Shown here: piece by piece, positions 18,638 through 27,059 of the stretch | Layout of the letters: each line of letters opens with the position of its first letter | Position numbering within the stretch: position 1 is the first letter of the stretch | Assembly: GCF_003056355.1 (NCBI RefSeq) | Contig: NZ_PYVW01000001.1 | Coordinates: 372,001 to 436,000, forward strand | Reading direction: 5' to 3' | Length of the DNA: 64,000 nucleotides | Source of the DNA: Devosia naphthalenivorans | GTDB lineage: Bacteria; Pseudomonadota; Alphaproteobacteria; Rhizobiales; Devosiaceae | Notes under the pieces: model-generated | What the model saw: the letters and a program-made list of their open reading frames with translations, nothing else | Told to the model about the DNA's origin: nothing | The model's database searches: none | Made by a program: the position numbers and the translations under genes

Positions 18638-19033
18638 TCAGTCGATCTGGCCGGTGCCGAATCCGTACATGCCGTTGGCCCATTGCAGGCCGACGATGGC
18701 GCCCTTGATGGACGGCAGCATGGCGAGCGGCATGATAACGGCCAGTGGAATCATGGTGTAGAGATAGGTCAGCGGACTGACCTGGTAGACCATCTCGATG
18801 TGCAACATGGCCAGCACCAGGATGTGACCCACGATGGTGATGGCGATATAGGGCGGGAAGTCGTCGGCGCGATGCAGGTTGAGCTGTTCGCCGCAGGCGT
18901 TGCAGTGATCCGCAACCTTGAGGTAGGCGCGGAACATCTTGCCCTGACCGCAATGAGGGCACTTACAGAGCGTGCCGCGCCACATCGCCTGGCCGACGCT
19001 GCGCTGTTCGATTGCTTTTGCCCTGTTGGTCAT
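18638..19033 (-). CDS. DUF983 family membrane protein
   Basis: A 131-residue protein with a zinc-ribbon-like N-terminus (CPHC at 25-28 and CNAC at 44-47) followed by two hydrophobic helices (about 57-75 and 82-105). This is the DUF983 layout, whose function is not established, although members are often found near cytochrome oxidase or rnr genes. The ATG at 19033 is preceded by a GAGG ribosome site and lies four bases after the rnr stop, so the two genes are very likely co-transcribed. The frame is open to 19066, but that start would overlap rnr. Confidence 0.87.
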   Translation of the reverse strand: MTNRAKAIEQRSVGQAMWRGTLCKCPHCGQGKMFRAYLKVADHCNACGEQLNLHRADDFPPYIAITIVGHILVLAMLHIEMVYQVSPLTYLYTMIPLAVIMPLAMLPSIKGAIVGLQWANGMYGFGTGQID

Positions 19034-19037
19034 CGCT

Positions 19038-21320
19038 CTACCTCTTTTTGCGGCCCTTCGGGCCATATGATCTAGGTGGGCGCTTTGTGGAGCGTCGGCT
19101 AGATGACGGATTGCCGCGTGTGCCTTCCGACAGAAGCTCGAAACGCAGGGCGCCGGCGACAGGCGCTGCTTCGAGTAGCCGGACGGTTACGCGATCTCCG
19201 AGGGCGAATTTTTCGCCGGTACGGTCGCCGACCATGGCCTGCTGGTCTTCGGCATAGCGGTAGTAATCCTCGCCGAGGGTGGAGGCAGGAATAAAGCCGT
19301 CGGCTCCGGTTTCCAGCAGGCGCACGAAAAGGCCGGAGCGGGTGACGCCGGAGATGCGCCCCTCGAAGCGGGCGCCGATCTGGGCGGCAAGGAACTGGGC
19401 GAGCAGGCGGTCGGACGTTTCACGCTCGGCGTTCATGGCACGCCGTTCGGTGGCCGAGATGTGCTGGGCGATGCCGGGCAGCTTGAGGATTTCACTTTCG
19501 CTGAGGCCATCATCGCCGATGCCCAGCACCGTTATCAGTGCGCGATGGACAATGAGGTCGGCGTAGCGGCGGATGGGCGAGGTGAAATGGGCGTAGCGGT
19601 CCAGATTAAGGCCGAAATGGCCGTAGTTCTCGGGGGAGTATTCGGCCTGGGCCTGGCTGCGCAGAACCATTTCCGAGACCTGCTCGATATTGCCGGCCTT
19701 GCGGGCCTGGGCGAGGATGCCGTTGAAATCCGAAGCGCGGACGCTGTCGGACTTCTTGATGGCAATGTCCAGCGAGCCGAGGAAATCACGCAGCGCCTGG
19801 AGCTTTTCGCTGCTGGGCTCATCGTGGACGCGGTAGAGCAGGGCCGATTTCTTCTGCTCAAGCGTTTCGGCGGCCGCGACGTTGGCCGCGATCATCATTT
19901 CCTCGATCAGGCGATGGGCGTCGAGCCGCTCGGGCGTGTGGATGTCTTTGACGAGGCCTTTTTCGTCGAGGATGATCTTGCGTTCGGGCAGGTCGAGATC
20001 GAGCGGGCCGCGCTTGTCACGCGCCTTGGTCATGGCGTCGTAGGCGGCATAGAGCGGGCGCAGGATGGGGTCGAGCAGGGGGCCGGTCTTGTCGTCGGCA
20101 TTGCCGTCGATGGCGGCCTGGGCCTGCTGGTAGCTCAGTTTAGCAGCGGAGCGCATCAGGATGCGGTGGAAGCTGTGGTTGCGCTTCTTGCCATCGGCGC
20201 CGAACACCATGCGCACGGCAAGCGCGGCGCGGGGTTCGCCTTCCTTGAGCGAGCAGAGTTCGTTGGAAATACGCTCGGGAAGCATCGGCACGACGCGGTC
20301 GGGGAAATAGACCGAATTGCCGCGGAGATAGGCTTCGCGGTCGAGCGCAGTGCCGGGACGGACATAGGCGGCGACGTCGGCGATGGCGACGGTGACGATA
20401 TGGCCATCGGGGTTGGTGGGGTCGGTGTCGGGCTCAGCGTGGACGGCGTCGTCGTGGTCCTTGGCGTCGTGCGGGTCGATGGTGATGAGGGGCAGTTCGC
20501 GCCAGTCCTCGCGGCCCTTGAGGGTGGCTTCCCGGGCTTCGTCGGCCTCGCGAATGACGGAGGCGGGGAAGCGGTAGGGGATTTCGAGGGCGTGAATGGC
20601 GATGAGGCTGATTGCGCCTTCGGACATGGGATTGCCGATGACGGAAGTGACCTTGGCGCGCGGGATCATCAGGCGGCCGGAGAGCTTTACCTCGACCTCC
20701 ACCAGATCGCCGTCCTTGGCATCGAGCAGATCGCCCAGGGGGATGCGCATTTCCTTCTGCTTGCGCTCGACCGGGATGAGGCGGGCGCCGTCGTCGTCCA
20801 TCCGCACAATGCCGATATGCGCGCGGCGGGGTTTGTCGAGGATCTTCATCGCCTTGGCGGTGTAGTGGGGGACGTCGTCTTCGCCGGCATCGATGCGCGC
20901 GAGGATGCGGTCGCCGGGCGCGGGCACGACGCGGGCGTCGCGACCACCGATCACCTGAACGCGGGGCTTTTCGCCTTCTTCCTCGTTCCACTGGGCGGGG
21001 AAGGCGTGCAGATCATCGGGATCGGCATCGGTGGGGATATCGAGCACGGTGACGTGCGGCAGGGCGGCGGTGCGGCGCAGCGCCTTGCGGGTGCGCGTGA
21101 TGATGCCCTCGCCCTCAAGCTCGTTCAGCATTGCCTTGAAGGGGCGGCGCATGTCGCCACGGATGCCGAACACCTTGGCGAGATCGCGCTTGCCCTTGAT
21201 GTCAGACTGTTGAGCGAGCGCTTCGAGAAGCTGTTCGCGCGTGGGCAGAGCATCGGCGGCAGGCATGCGGGTGCGCCGGGGGCCGGAGGTGTTTTTTGAT
21301 TTGGTTGGTGGCTTGGCCAT
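19038..21320 (-). CDS. rnr: Ribonuclease R
   Basis: A processive 3'-5' exoribonuclease of the RNB family that degrades structured RNA. The 760-residue protein has an N-terminal winged-helix/cold-shock region, the RNB catalytic domain with ITIDPHDAKDHDDAVHAE carrying the metal-binding aspartates, FTSPIRRYADLIVHRAL, and a C-terminal S1 domain (FEGRISGVTRSGLFVRLLETGADGF). A short basic tail (KRPPRSYGPKGRKKR) ends it, as in other RNase R proteins, and likely helps RNA binding. It is followed on the same strand by the DUF983 gene. Confidence 0.95.
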   Translation of the reverse strand: MAKPPTKSKNTSGPRRTRMPAADALPTREQLLEALAQQSDIKGKRDLAKVFGIRGDMRRPFKAMLNELEGEGIITRTRKALRRTAALPHVTVLDIPTDADPDDLHAFPAQWNEEEGEKPRVQVIGGRDARVVPAPGDRILARIDAGEDDVPHYTAKAMKILDKPRRAHIGIVRMDDDGARLIPVERKQKEMRIPLGDLLDAKDGDLVEVEVKLSGRLMIPRAKVTSVIGNPMSEGAISLIAIHALEIPYRFPASVIREADEAREATLKGREDWRELPLITIDPHDAKDHDDAVHAEPDTDPTNPDGHIVTVAIADVAAYVRPGTALDREAYLRGNSVYFPDRVVPMLPERISNELCSLKEGEPRAALAVRMVFGADGKKRNHSFHRILMRSAAKLSYQQAQAAIDGNADDKTGPLLDPILRPLYAAYDAMTKARDKRGPLDLDLPERKIILDEKGLVKDIHTPERLDAHRLIEEMMIAANVAAAETLEQKKSALLYRVHDEPSSEKLQALRDFLGSLDIAIKKSDSVRASDFNGILAQARKAGNIEQVSEMVLRSQAQAEYSPENYGHFGLNLDRYAHFTSPIRRYADLIVHRALITVLGIGDDGLSESEILKLPGIAQHISATERRAMNAERETSDRLLAQFLAAQIGARFEGRISGVTRSGLFVRLLETGADGFIPASTLGEDYYRYAEDQQAMVGDRTGEKFALGDRVTVRLLEAAPVAGALRFELLSEGTRGNPSSSRRSTKRPPRSYGPKGRKKR

Positions 21321-21449
21321 AAGGATTTTTTCGTTGCGTTAGCTGATAGATAGGTGATGGCAGCCCATTTGCCAAATGAAGCGGCGGGACGGGGGATTGG
21401 TTCCGGCAATTGTTGTGGGTGGGGAGCTGTTTGGCGGGATTTTAGAATG

Positions 21450-21468
21450 CCCCGGCTCAGGGCCGGGG
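21450..21468. repeat. Short GC palindrome upstream of the dipeptidase gene
   Basis: CCCCGGC, four bases, then GCCGGGG, set in a sequence reading GAATG before and TGACA after. It resembles short intergenic repeats widespread in alphaproteobacteria. It lies in the 216-base gap between the divergent rnr and dipeptidase genes; no promoter was obvious there. Confidence 0.4.
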
Positions 21469-21536
21469 TGACACCGCCGGTGGGGGACGTTTATTGCATA
21501 AGCTGGCAGAACAACTCGACGAAAGCCGATTCCCAC

Positions 21537-22583
21537 ATGACCATTCCCTTTTTTGACGGCCACAATGACACCGTGTTGCGCTTGCTGGAGCTTGCGGCGC
21601 CTGGGCAGGAGGCGGCGTTTGTCGAGGGTGGCAGGGGTGGCCATATCGATTTGCCACGGGCCAAGACGGGTGGGATGGCGGGCGGATTTTTCGCGATGTT
21701 CCCGCCGCCGCTGAAGGGGAGCCTGGCGGGAACGGTGGGGACGGCGGCTTCTTCGAACGGGCAATTGCCGCCGGAGCTGGCGGTTGCGGATGCGCAGGCG
21801 TCTACCAATGGTATGGCGTCTATCCTGCTGCGGCTGGAGCGCATGGGGGCGCTGGCGCTGTGCCGGTCGGCAGCGGAGGTGCGCGCGGCAATCGGGCAGG
21901 GTACGCTGGCGGCCATCATGCATATCGAGGGGGCTGAGGCGATCGATACCGAGTTCCGGGCGCTGGACGTGCTTTATGCGGCCGGGCTGCGCTCGATCGG
22001 GATCACCTGGAGCCGGGCTAATGCGTTCGGGACCGGGGTGCCGTTCCGCCACAATGCGGACCCCGATATCGGGCCAGGACTGAGCGATGCCGGCAAGGAA
22101 TTGGTGCGGCAGTGCAATCGGCTTGGGGTGATGATTGATTTGTCGCATCTCAATGCGGCCGGGTTTCGCGATGTGGCTGATATCAGCACGCATCCGCTGG
22201 TCGCGACGCATTCAAATGTGCATGCCATCTGTCCGCATGCGCGCAATCTGGTGGACTGGCAATTGGCCGCCATTCGCGAGAGCGGCGGCATGGTGGGGCT
22301 GAACTTCGCAACAGGCTTTCTGCGACCGGATGGGAAATTCGTGGCAGACACGCCGATCGAGTTGATGGTGCGCCATATGGATGCGCTGGTGGAGGCGGTT
22401 GGTGAGGACGGTGTGGCGCTGGGGAGCGATTTCGATGGGGCGATGGTTCCTGCTGAAATTGGGGATGTAACGGGCGTGCAGAAGCTGCTGCAGGCGCTGT
22501 TGGACAAGGGCTATGGCGAAGAGCTGGTGCGCAAGATCGCGCTGGGCAACTGGCTTTCGATGATCGAGCGCACCATCGGATAG
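21537..22583 (+). CDS. Membrane dipeptidase family protein (peptidase M19)
   Basis: A 348-residue zinc amidohydrolase-fold enzyme of the renal dipeptidase family, which cleaves dipeptides (including some with D-residues). The N-terminal FFDGHNDT gives the HxD zinc ligands (H9, D11). A bridging glutamate lies in AIMHIEGAEAID, VMIDLSHL and VATHSNVHAICPHARN supply the later histidines, and GSDFDGAM carries the catalytic aspartate. No signal peptide or membrane anchor is seen, so it is probably cytoplasmic. The ATG at 21537 fits the family start; the ribosome site is weak. No intrinsic terminator directly follows. Confidence 0.9.
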   Translation: MTIPFFDGHNDTVLRLLELAAPGQEAAFVEGGRGGHIDLPRAKTGGMAGGFFAMFPPPLKGSLAGTVGTAASSNGQLPPELAVADAQASTNGMASILLRLERMGALALCRSAAEVRAAIGQGTLAAIMHIEGAEAIDTEFRALDVLYAAGLRSIGITWSRANAFGTGVPFRHNADPDIGPGLSDAGKELVRQCNRLGVMIDLSHLNAAGFRDVADISTHPLVATHSNVHAICPHARNLVDWQLAAIRESGGMVGLNFATGFLRPDGKFVADTPIELMVRHMDALVEAVGEDGVALGSDFDGAMVPAEIGDVTGVQKLLQALLDKGYGEELVRKIALGNWLSMIERTIG

Positions 22584-22763
22584 GCGTTCGATGTGCCTTT
22601 GGCGTCATGCCCTGCCAAAGAATTAGCGCAGAACATTGGCGCGTCAAAATAAGCCATTGAAAAATCGTAATCTATGGCCATGTTGATGGTGTGCGTTAGC
22701 ACAATCCGTTTTCATCACTATTGACGCTTTCAGCCGAATGGCCTGGAAGCCAGGAGGTTATTC

Positions 22764-22949
22764 ATGCCCGCCCTTAGGCTCTGTCAGTCATGCGCTGGAC
22801 CCCGGCCACGTGCCGCCGTTCGTTGCCCATGGTGTTTGGCAAGCTACACATCGCCGAGTCGTATCCCCGAGCATTTGTTCGCGACCGCTGAAGGCGAGAA
22901 GGGTGTGGAACCTCAAGGCTATCCGCCGGCGGCGCATCGCCGCCGCTAG
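22764..22949 (+). CDS. Possible small zinc-ribbon protein
   Basis: A 61-codon frame with an ideal AGGAGG ribosome site (22752-22757) six bases before its ATG. The peptide has Cys at 7, 10, 21 and 24 (CQSC and CPWC), a CxxC-x10-CxxC pattern typical of small zinc ribbons, and a basic end. I recognise no family. It is followed by a structured stretch and two terminators at 23030-23113. The gene is supported by its ribosome site and cysteine pattern only; the region could instead encode a structured RNA with the frame being incidental. Confidence 0.4.
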   Translation: MPALRLCQSCAGPRPRAAVRCPWCLASYTSPSRIPEHLFATAEGEKGVEPQGYPPAAHRRR

Positions 22950-23029
22950 TGCGACCAAACGCCCATGGCTTTAGGCTGTGAGATGGCCATGATGGGCACA
23001 GCGGTGTCTGCCGGAAACGACGGCACCGC

Positions 23030-23113
23030 AGGGGCTTGAGCGCTGAACAGCTAGGCGCTCGCCCCGATTTTTATTGAAGAGCCCCGGTCGGGAGACTGGG
23101 GCTTTTTGTTTTA
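23030..23113 (+). terminator. Two tandem intrinsic terminators
   Basis: The first pairs GGGGC-TT-GAGCGC with GCGCTC-GCCCC and is followed by GATTTTTATT. The second pairs AGCCCC with GGGGCT near 23080-23106 and is followed by TTTTTGTTTT. Both face the plus strand and close a transcript that covers 22740-23030. The rest of the 22950-23256 gap holds hairpin-rich sequence (for instance GCGGTG/CACCGC near 23000) and, from 23135, family B repeats. Confidence 0.75.
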
Positions 23114-23134
23114 TGGGGCTGGGTTTGGCGGGGC

Positions 23135-23180
23135 AGAGTGGCCCTCGGGTCGAGCCCGAGGGAAACGTGGTGGTTGTTGG
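23135..23180. repeat. Family B repeat, left direct copy flanking the GIY-YIG gene
   Basis: A 46-base unit starting AGAGTGGCCCTCGGG, with a central palindrome, and ending ACGTGGTGGTTGTTGG. A copy with one base fewer lies in the same direction at 23547-23591, right after the GIY-YIG gene. A copy in the opposite direction lies at about 23205-23240. Confidence 0.8.
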
Positions 23181-23204
23181 AATTATAGAGGATAGGCTGA
23201 CGCT

Positions 23205-23240
23205 GCGTTTGCCCTCAGGCTTGACCCGAGGGCCACTTGC
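23205..23240. repeat. Family B repeat, inverted copy before the GIY-YIG gene
   Basis: GCGTTTGCCCTCAGGC followed by TTGACCCGAGGGCCACTT is the reverse complement, with a few changes, of the unit at 23135-23180. The two form an inverted pair just upstream of the GIY-YIG start codon. Confidence 0.75.
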
Positions 23241-23256
23241 CGCATCAACTAGGCCA

Positions 23257-23547
23257 ATGGCGGCTTGGGTTTACATCATGGCGAACAGGCCGCTTGGCAC
23301 GATTTATGTCGGCTCGACGACGAAGCTTGTCCAGCGCGTGTGGCAGCACAGGAACGAGGTGGTTCCGAGTTTCACCCGCGAGTACCGGTGTCATCTGCTG
23401 GTGTATTTTGAGGGACATCAAGACATCCGCCACGCCATGCAGCGGGAGCGGAACGTCAAGCATTGGGTTCGTGATTGGAAGGTCGAGCTGATCGAGAAGG
23501 GTAATCCGGAGTGGGATGACCTTTATGGCTTGATCGTGGGTGGTTGA
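23257..23547 (+). CDS. GIY-YIG nuclease family protein
   Basis: A 96-residue stand-alone GIY-YIG domain. The first motif reads VYI at residues 5-7 and the second IYVG at 16-19; then come a conserved arginine and histidine in LVQRVWQHR and a C-terminal basic WVRDWKVELIEKGNPEWDDLY. Such proteins are single-strand-cutting or repair-type nucleases; most single-domain members have no assigned role. The gene is framed by palindromic repeats: an inverted pair upstream and a direct copy that starts on its stop codon, so gene and repeats may form one unit. topA is convergent. Confidence 0.88.
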   Translation: MAAWVYIMANRPLGTIYVGSTTKLVQRVWQHRNEVVPSFTREYRCHLLVYFEGHQDIRHAMQRERNVKHWVRDWKVELIEKGNPEWDDLYGLIVGG

Positions 23548-23591
23548 GAGTGGCCCTCGGGTCGAGCCCGAGGGAACGTGGTGGTTGTTGG
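23547..23591. repeat. Family B repeat, right direct copy flanking the GIY-YIG gene
   Basis: A 45-base copy matching 23135-23180 except for one missing base. It begins within the stop codon of the GIY-YIG gene and ends about 30 bases before the convergent topA stop. Confidence 0.8.
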
Positions 23592-23621
23592 GAGGCTGGG
23601 GTCAAAAGAGGGTATTTGTAG

Positions 23622-26267
23622 CTAGAACGGCACGTCTTCTTCGGCGACTTTTTTGGTGACCGCTTTTTTGGTTGCGGGCTTCTTGGTGGTGGTGGCCTTT
23701 GCAGCGGCGGTCTTGGTTGCCGCCTTCTTTGCGGCGGGCTTTTTGGCAGCGGCTTTTTTGGCTGGGGCCTTTTTCACCTTGGTGCCGGTGGCTTCGGCTC
23801 TTGCCGCGATCCACTCTACGGCTTCCTCCAGCGTTACCGCCTCGGGCTGCACATCCTTTGGGATGGTGGCGTTGATCTTGCCCTGGTTCACATAGGGACC
23901 GTAGCGGCCGGCGCGGACGGTGATGGGGCCGTTGTCGTGCTCGAAGGTCTGGATGGCGGCGACGGCTGTGCCGCCGCGCTTGAAGCCGCCGGCGGCTTTT
24001 TGGGCCAAGAGGTCAACGGCGCGGTTGAGGCCGACGGTGAAGACTTCCTCGACATCGGGCAGGTTGGCGTATTTGCCGTCGTGCAGGATGAAGGGGCCGT
24101 AGCGACCGAGGCCCGCCGAGATGGGGAGGCCGGTTTCAGGGTGGAGACCCACTTCGCGGGGGAGCGAGAGGAGTTTCAGGGCCGATTCCAGGGTCATGGA
24201 AGCGGCTTCCCAGCCCTTGGGTATGGAGGAGCGCTTGGCTTCCTTGCCGTCGCCAAGCTGGACATAGGGGCCGAAGCGGCCGGTCTTGAGGAAGACCTCT
24301 TCGCCGCTTTCTGGATCAGTGCCCAGAATGCCGTCACCGGCTGCGGCTTCCGAGGACTGGCCCGAGGCGGCGTCGGAAAGCTGCATGGTGTGCTTGCATT
24401 CGGGATAGTTCGAGCAGCCGATGAAGGCGCCGAACTTGCCCAGCTTGAGCGAAAGTTGGCCGGTGCCGCAGGTAGGGCAGAGGCGCGGATCGCCGCCGTC
24501 CGGCTTGGGCGGGAAGATGCGGCTGGCGAGCAGGTCGTTGAGCGCGTCGAGGACTTCGGAAACGCGAAGGTCCTTGATCTCGGTGGTGGCGGCGGTGAAA
24601 TCCTTCCAGAAATCACGCAGCACCTGCTTGTAGTCGATCTCGCCGGCGGAAACCTGGTCGAGCTGTTCTTCGAGGCCGGCGGTGAAGCCGTATTCCACGT
24701 AGCGGGTGAAGAAGGATTCAAGGAACGCCGTGACGATGCGGCCACGATCCTCGGGGTGCAGCGCCTTGCCCTCGAGGCGGACATAGTCGCGATCCTTAAG
24801 GGTGGTGAGGGTGGCGGCATAGGTGGAAGGACGGCCGATGCCGAGTTCTTCCATCTTCTTGATCAGGCTCGCCTCGGTGTAGCGCGAAGGCGGCTGGGTG
24901 AAGTGCTGCTCGATGTCGACGGCTTGCAGGTTCGGTTTGTCGCCGACCGACAGGGGCGGCAGTTCGCGGCTGTCTTCGTCTTCGGTTTCCTCGTCGGATT
25001 TGACCTCGACACCATAGAGCTTGAGGAAGCCAGGGAAGATGACGACGGAGCCGACGGCGCGCAGTTCGACGGCGCGGCCGGGCACGTTGACGGCGATGTC
25101 CACCGTGGTGCGGTCGATCTCGGCCGAGCGCATCTGCGAGGCGAGGGTACGGCGCCAGATCAGGCCGTAGAGCTTGGACTGGTCGGCGTCGAGATTGAGG
25201 TTCTCGGGGCGCTTGAACATGTCGGTGGGGCGGATGGCCTCGTGCGCTTCCTGGGCGTTCTTGGCCTTGGTCTGGTAGATGCGCGGCTTATCGGGAAGGT
25301 ATTCCTCGCCGAAATATTTGCCGATCACCGAGCGGGCCATGGAGATGCCTTCGGGCGCCATCTGCACGGCGTCGGTACGCATATAGGTGATCAGACCGTC
25401 CTCGTAGAGGCGCTGGGCGATTTGCATGGTGCGATTGGGCGAGAGGCCCAGGCGCGATGACGCGTCCTGCTGCAGCGAGGAGGTGGTGAAGGGCGCGTAA
25501 GGATTGCGCTTGGTGGGTTTTTTCTCGACGGATGAGACGTTGAACTGGCCGGATTCGATCAGCTGCTTGATCTCGGCGGCGTTTTCGCCGGTCTTGATGT
25601 CGAGCTTGTCGGTCTTCTTGCCGTCGACTGAGAACAGGCGCGCGAGGAAGCTCTTGCCCGATTGGGCGAGCTTAGCCTCGACGGACCAGTATTCCTCGGG
25701 CTTGAACTTTTCGATCTCGGCCTCGCGGTCGGAAACGAGGCGCAGCGCGACGGACTGGACACGGCCGGCCGAGCGGGAGCCGGGCAGCTTGCGCCAGAGA
25801 ATGGGCGAAAGGGTGAAGCCGACGAGATAATCGAGGGCGCGGCGGGCGAGATAGGCGTCCACCAGCGGCATGTCGATGTCGCGCGGCTTGGCCATGGCGG
25901 CCGTAACGGCATCCTTGGTGATGGCGTTGAAAACGACGCGCTGGACGGTCATGTCCTTTTTAATGGACTTCTTGGCCTTGAGCACGTCGAGTACGTGCCA
26001 GGAGATGGCTTCGCCTTCGCGGTCAGGGTCGGTCGCGAGGATCAGGCCGTCAGCGCCCTTGAGGGCATTGGCAATGTCGCTCAGGCGCTTGCGGGAGGCC
26101 GTGTCGACCTCCCAGGACATGGCGAAATCTTCGTCGGGACGGACCGAGCCGTCTTTTGCCGGCAAATCGCGGACGTGACCGAAGGAGGCCAGGACTTCAT
26201 AGCCTGAACCCAGATATTTGTTGATTGTCTTGGCCTTAGCCGGACTTTCAACGACGACGACCTTCAT
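23622..26267 (-). CDS. topA: DNA topoisomerase I
   Basis: A type IA topoisomerase that relaxes negative supercoils. The 881-residue protein starts with the TOPRIM domain (VVVESPAKAKTI, and ATDPDREGE with D80, D82 and E84) and has the catalytic tyrosine Y295 in LITYMRTDA. After the core comes a four-cysteine zinc ribbon (CPTCG...GCSNYPECKH), then glycine-rich C-terminal repeats with GRFGPY/GRYGPF/GRYGPY motifs. It ends in a long Lys/Ala-rich tail (about residues 830-875). The ATG at 26267 gives the normal MKVVVVESPAK start; the frame extends six codons further. Confidence 0.95.
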   Translation of the reverse strand: MKVVVVESPAKAKTINKYLGSGYEVLASFGHVRDLPAKDGSVRPDEDFAMSWEVDTASRKRLSDIANALKGADGLILATDPDREGEAISWHVLDVLKAKKSIKKDMTVQRVVFNAITKDAVTAAMAKPRDIDMPLVDAYLARRALDYLVGFTLSPILWRKLPGSRSAGRVQSVALRLVSDREAEIEKFKPEEYWSVEAKLAQSGKSFLARLFSVDGKKTDKLDIKTGENAAEIKQLIESGQFNVSSVEKKPTKRNPYAPFTTSSLQQDASSRLGLSPNRTMQIAQRLYEDGLITYMRTDAVQMAPEGISMARSVIGKYFGEEYLPDKPRIYQTKAKNAQEAHEAIRPTDMFKRPENLNLDADQSKLYGLIWRRTLASQMRSAEIDRTTVDIAVNVPGRAVELRAVGSVVIFPGFLKLYGVEVKSDEETEDEDSRELPPLSVGDKPNLQAVDIEQHFTQPPSRYTEASLIKKMEELGIGRPSTYAATLTTLKDRDYVRLEGKALHPEDRGRIVTAFLESFFTRYVEYGFTAGLEEQLDQVSAGEIDYKQVLRDFWKDFTAATTEIKDLRVSEVLDALNDLLASRIFPPKPDGGDPRLCPTCGTGQLSLKLGKFGAFIGCSNYPECKHTMQLSDAASGQSSEAAAGDGILGTDPESGEEVFLKTGRFGPYVQLGDGKEAKRSSIPKGWEAASMTLESALKLLSLPREVGLHPETGLPISAGLGRYGPFILHDGKYANLPDVEEVFTVGLNRAVDLLAQKAAGGFKRGGTAVAAIQTFEHDNGPITVRAGRYGPYVNQGKINATIPKDVQPEAVTLEEAVEWIAARAEATGTKVKKAPAKKAAAKKPAAKKAATKTAAAKATTTKKPATKKAVTKKVAEEDVPF

Positions 26268-26392
26268 GGAGTACCCGTTCCGCAACGCTTGGTGAGAAGT
26301 GGCGCAACATGGTGAAGGCCGGGTGCGGTGTCAACGGGCGCTGAAAAGAGAGTGCCCGGCAATGGTCATGCATGGCCGGGCAGGGAGGTGGA

Positions 26393-26794
26393 TCAGGCGA
26401 TCCTGGCGGAACGGCCCAGAGTGACGTTTTCTGGGGCGAAGACCATCCAGGCGAAGATCAGCACGCCGGCAAAAGTGATGAGTGCGCTGACAGCGACCAC
26501 TGGCTCCATGGCGGGATTGCCGAGCAGGAGCAGGTAGAGTGCCACCGCCATCATGGCGACGCCCAATGTGTAGACAGCGTAGTGAACCATGGCGAGGCGC
26601 CGTTCGGCCTTGGCCGGGTTCAGCGCGTAATAGCCGCCGAAGATGGCGCTCGTGACCCAACCCAGCAGATTGACATGGGCATGGGCGCCGATGACGTTGT
26701 GGTTCTGGCTGATCGCCATCTGCAGACCCATCATGACGCCGACGATCAGGAACAGCACGGCCGTCCTGAAAAACAAATTCGAAATCCTGGGCAT
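26393..26794 (-). CDS. Short oxidase-subunit-I-like membrane protein
   Basis: A 133-residue protein with four predicted hydrophobic helices. The first two are separated by QNHNVIGAHAHVNLLGW, which resembles the haem-ligand helix of cytochrome oxidase/nitric oxide reductase subunit I (HAHxNLLGW). It is far too short to be an oxidase, lacks the rest of the haem-copper ligands, and no other oxidase gene is nearby. Such short proteins are sometimes labelled cytochrome-c oxidase in related genomes; its role is unknown. A GGAGGGAG ribosome site precedes the ATG at 26794. Confidence 0.75.
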   Translation of the reverse strand: MPRISNLFFRTAVLFLIVGVMMGLQMAISQNHNVIGAHAHVNLLGWVTSAIFGGYYALNPAKAERRLAMVHYAVYTLGVAMMAVALYLLLLGNPAMEPVVAVSALITFAGVLIFAWMVFAPENVTLGRSARIA

Positions 26795-27059
26795 TTCTCC
26801 CTCCAAAGGCCCGCTCGACCTTCCCTCCGAATGCGAGTGCGGGCGCGTCAAAATACGCCTGTGCGGCACGGTTTACCACTACCGATACGGCCTATGTAAC
26901 GTTGCACCTTGCCAGCGGCGGAGCCTTGTGATGCACTTGGCCTGCGCCGTTCGGCGCCCGCTTCATCACATGCCCAACCGGACCGATCTGCGCGGAAGAA
27001 TAGTGCCGCTGCTCCCGGTCCGCGGGTGGAACCGTCAATGCCCAAGAGGAGGTCTATCC

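Noticed and set aside
19461..21299. 612-codon open frame on the plus strand opposite rnr
   Set aside because: It is the complementary shadow of a high-GC gene with strong third-position bias; the peptide is repetitive Gly/Val/Asp-rich with no domain, while rnr on the other strand has complete family motifs.
18468..23591. CRISPR array
   Set aside because: The repeats are palindromic, in mixed orientation, irregularly spaced by hundreds to thousands of bases, and no cas genes are present.
26848..27045. 65-codon minus-strand frame upstream of the aldo/keto reductase gene
   Set aside because: No ribosome site or conserved pattern; composition is that of random GC-rich sequence.
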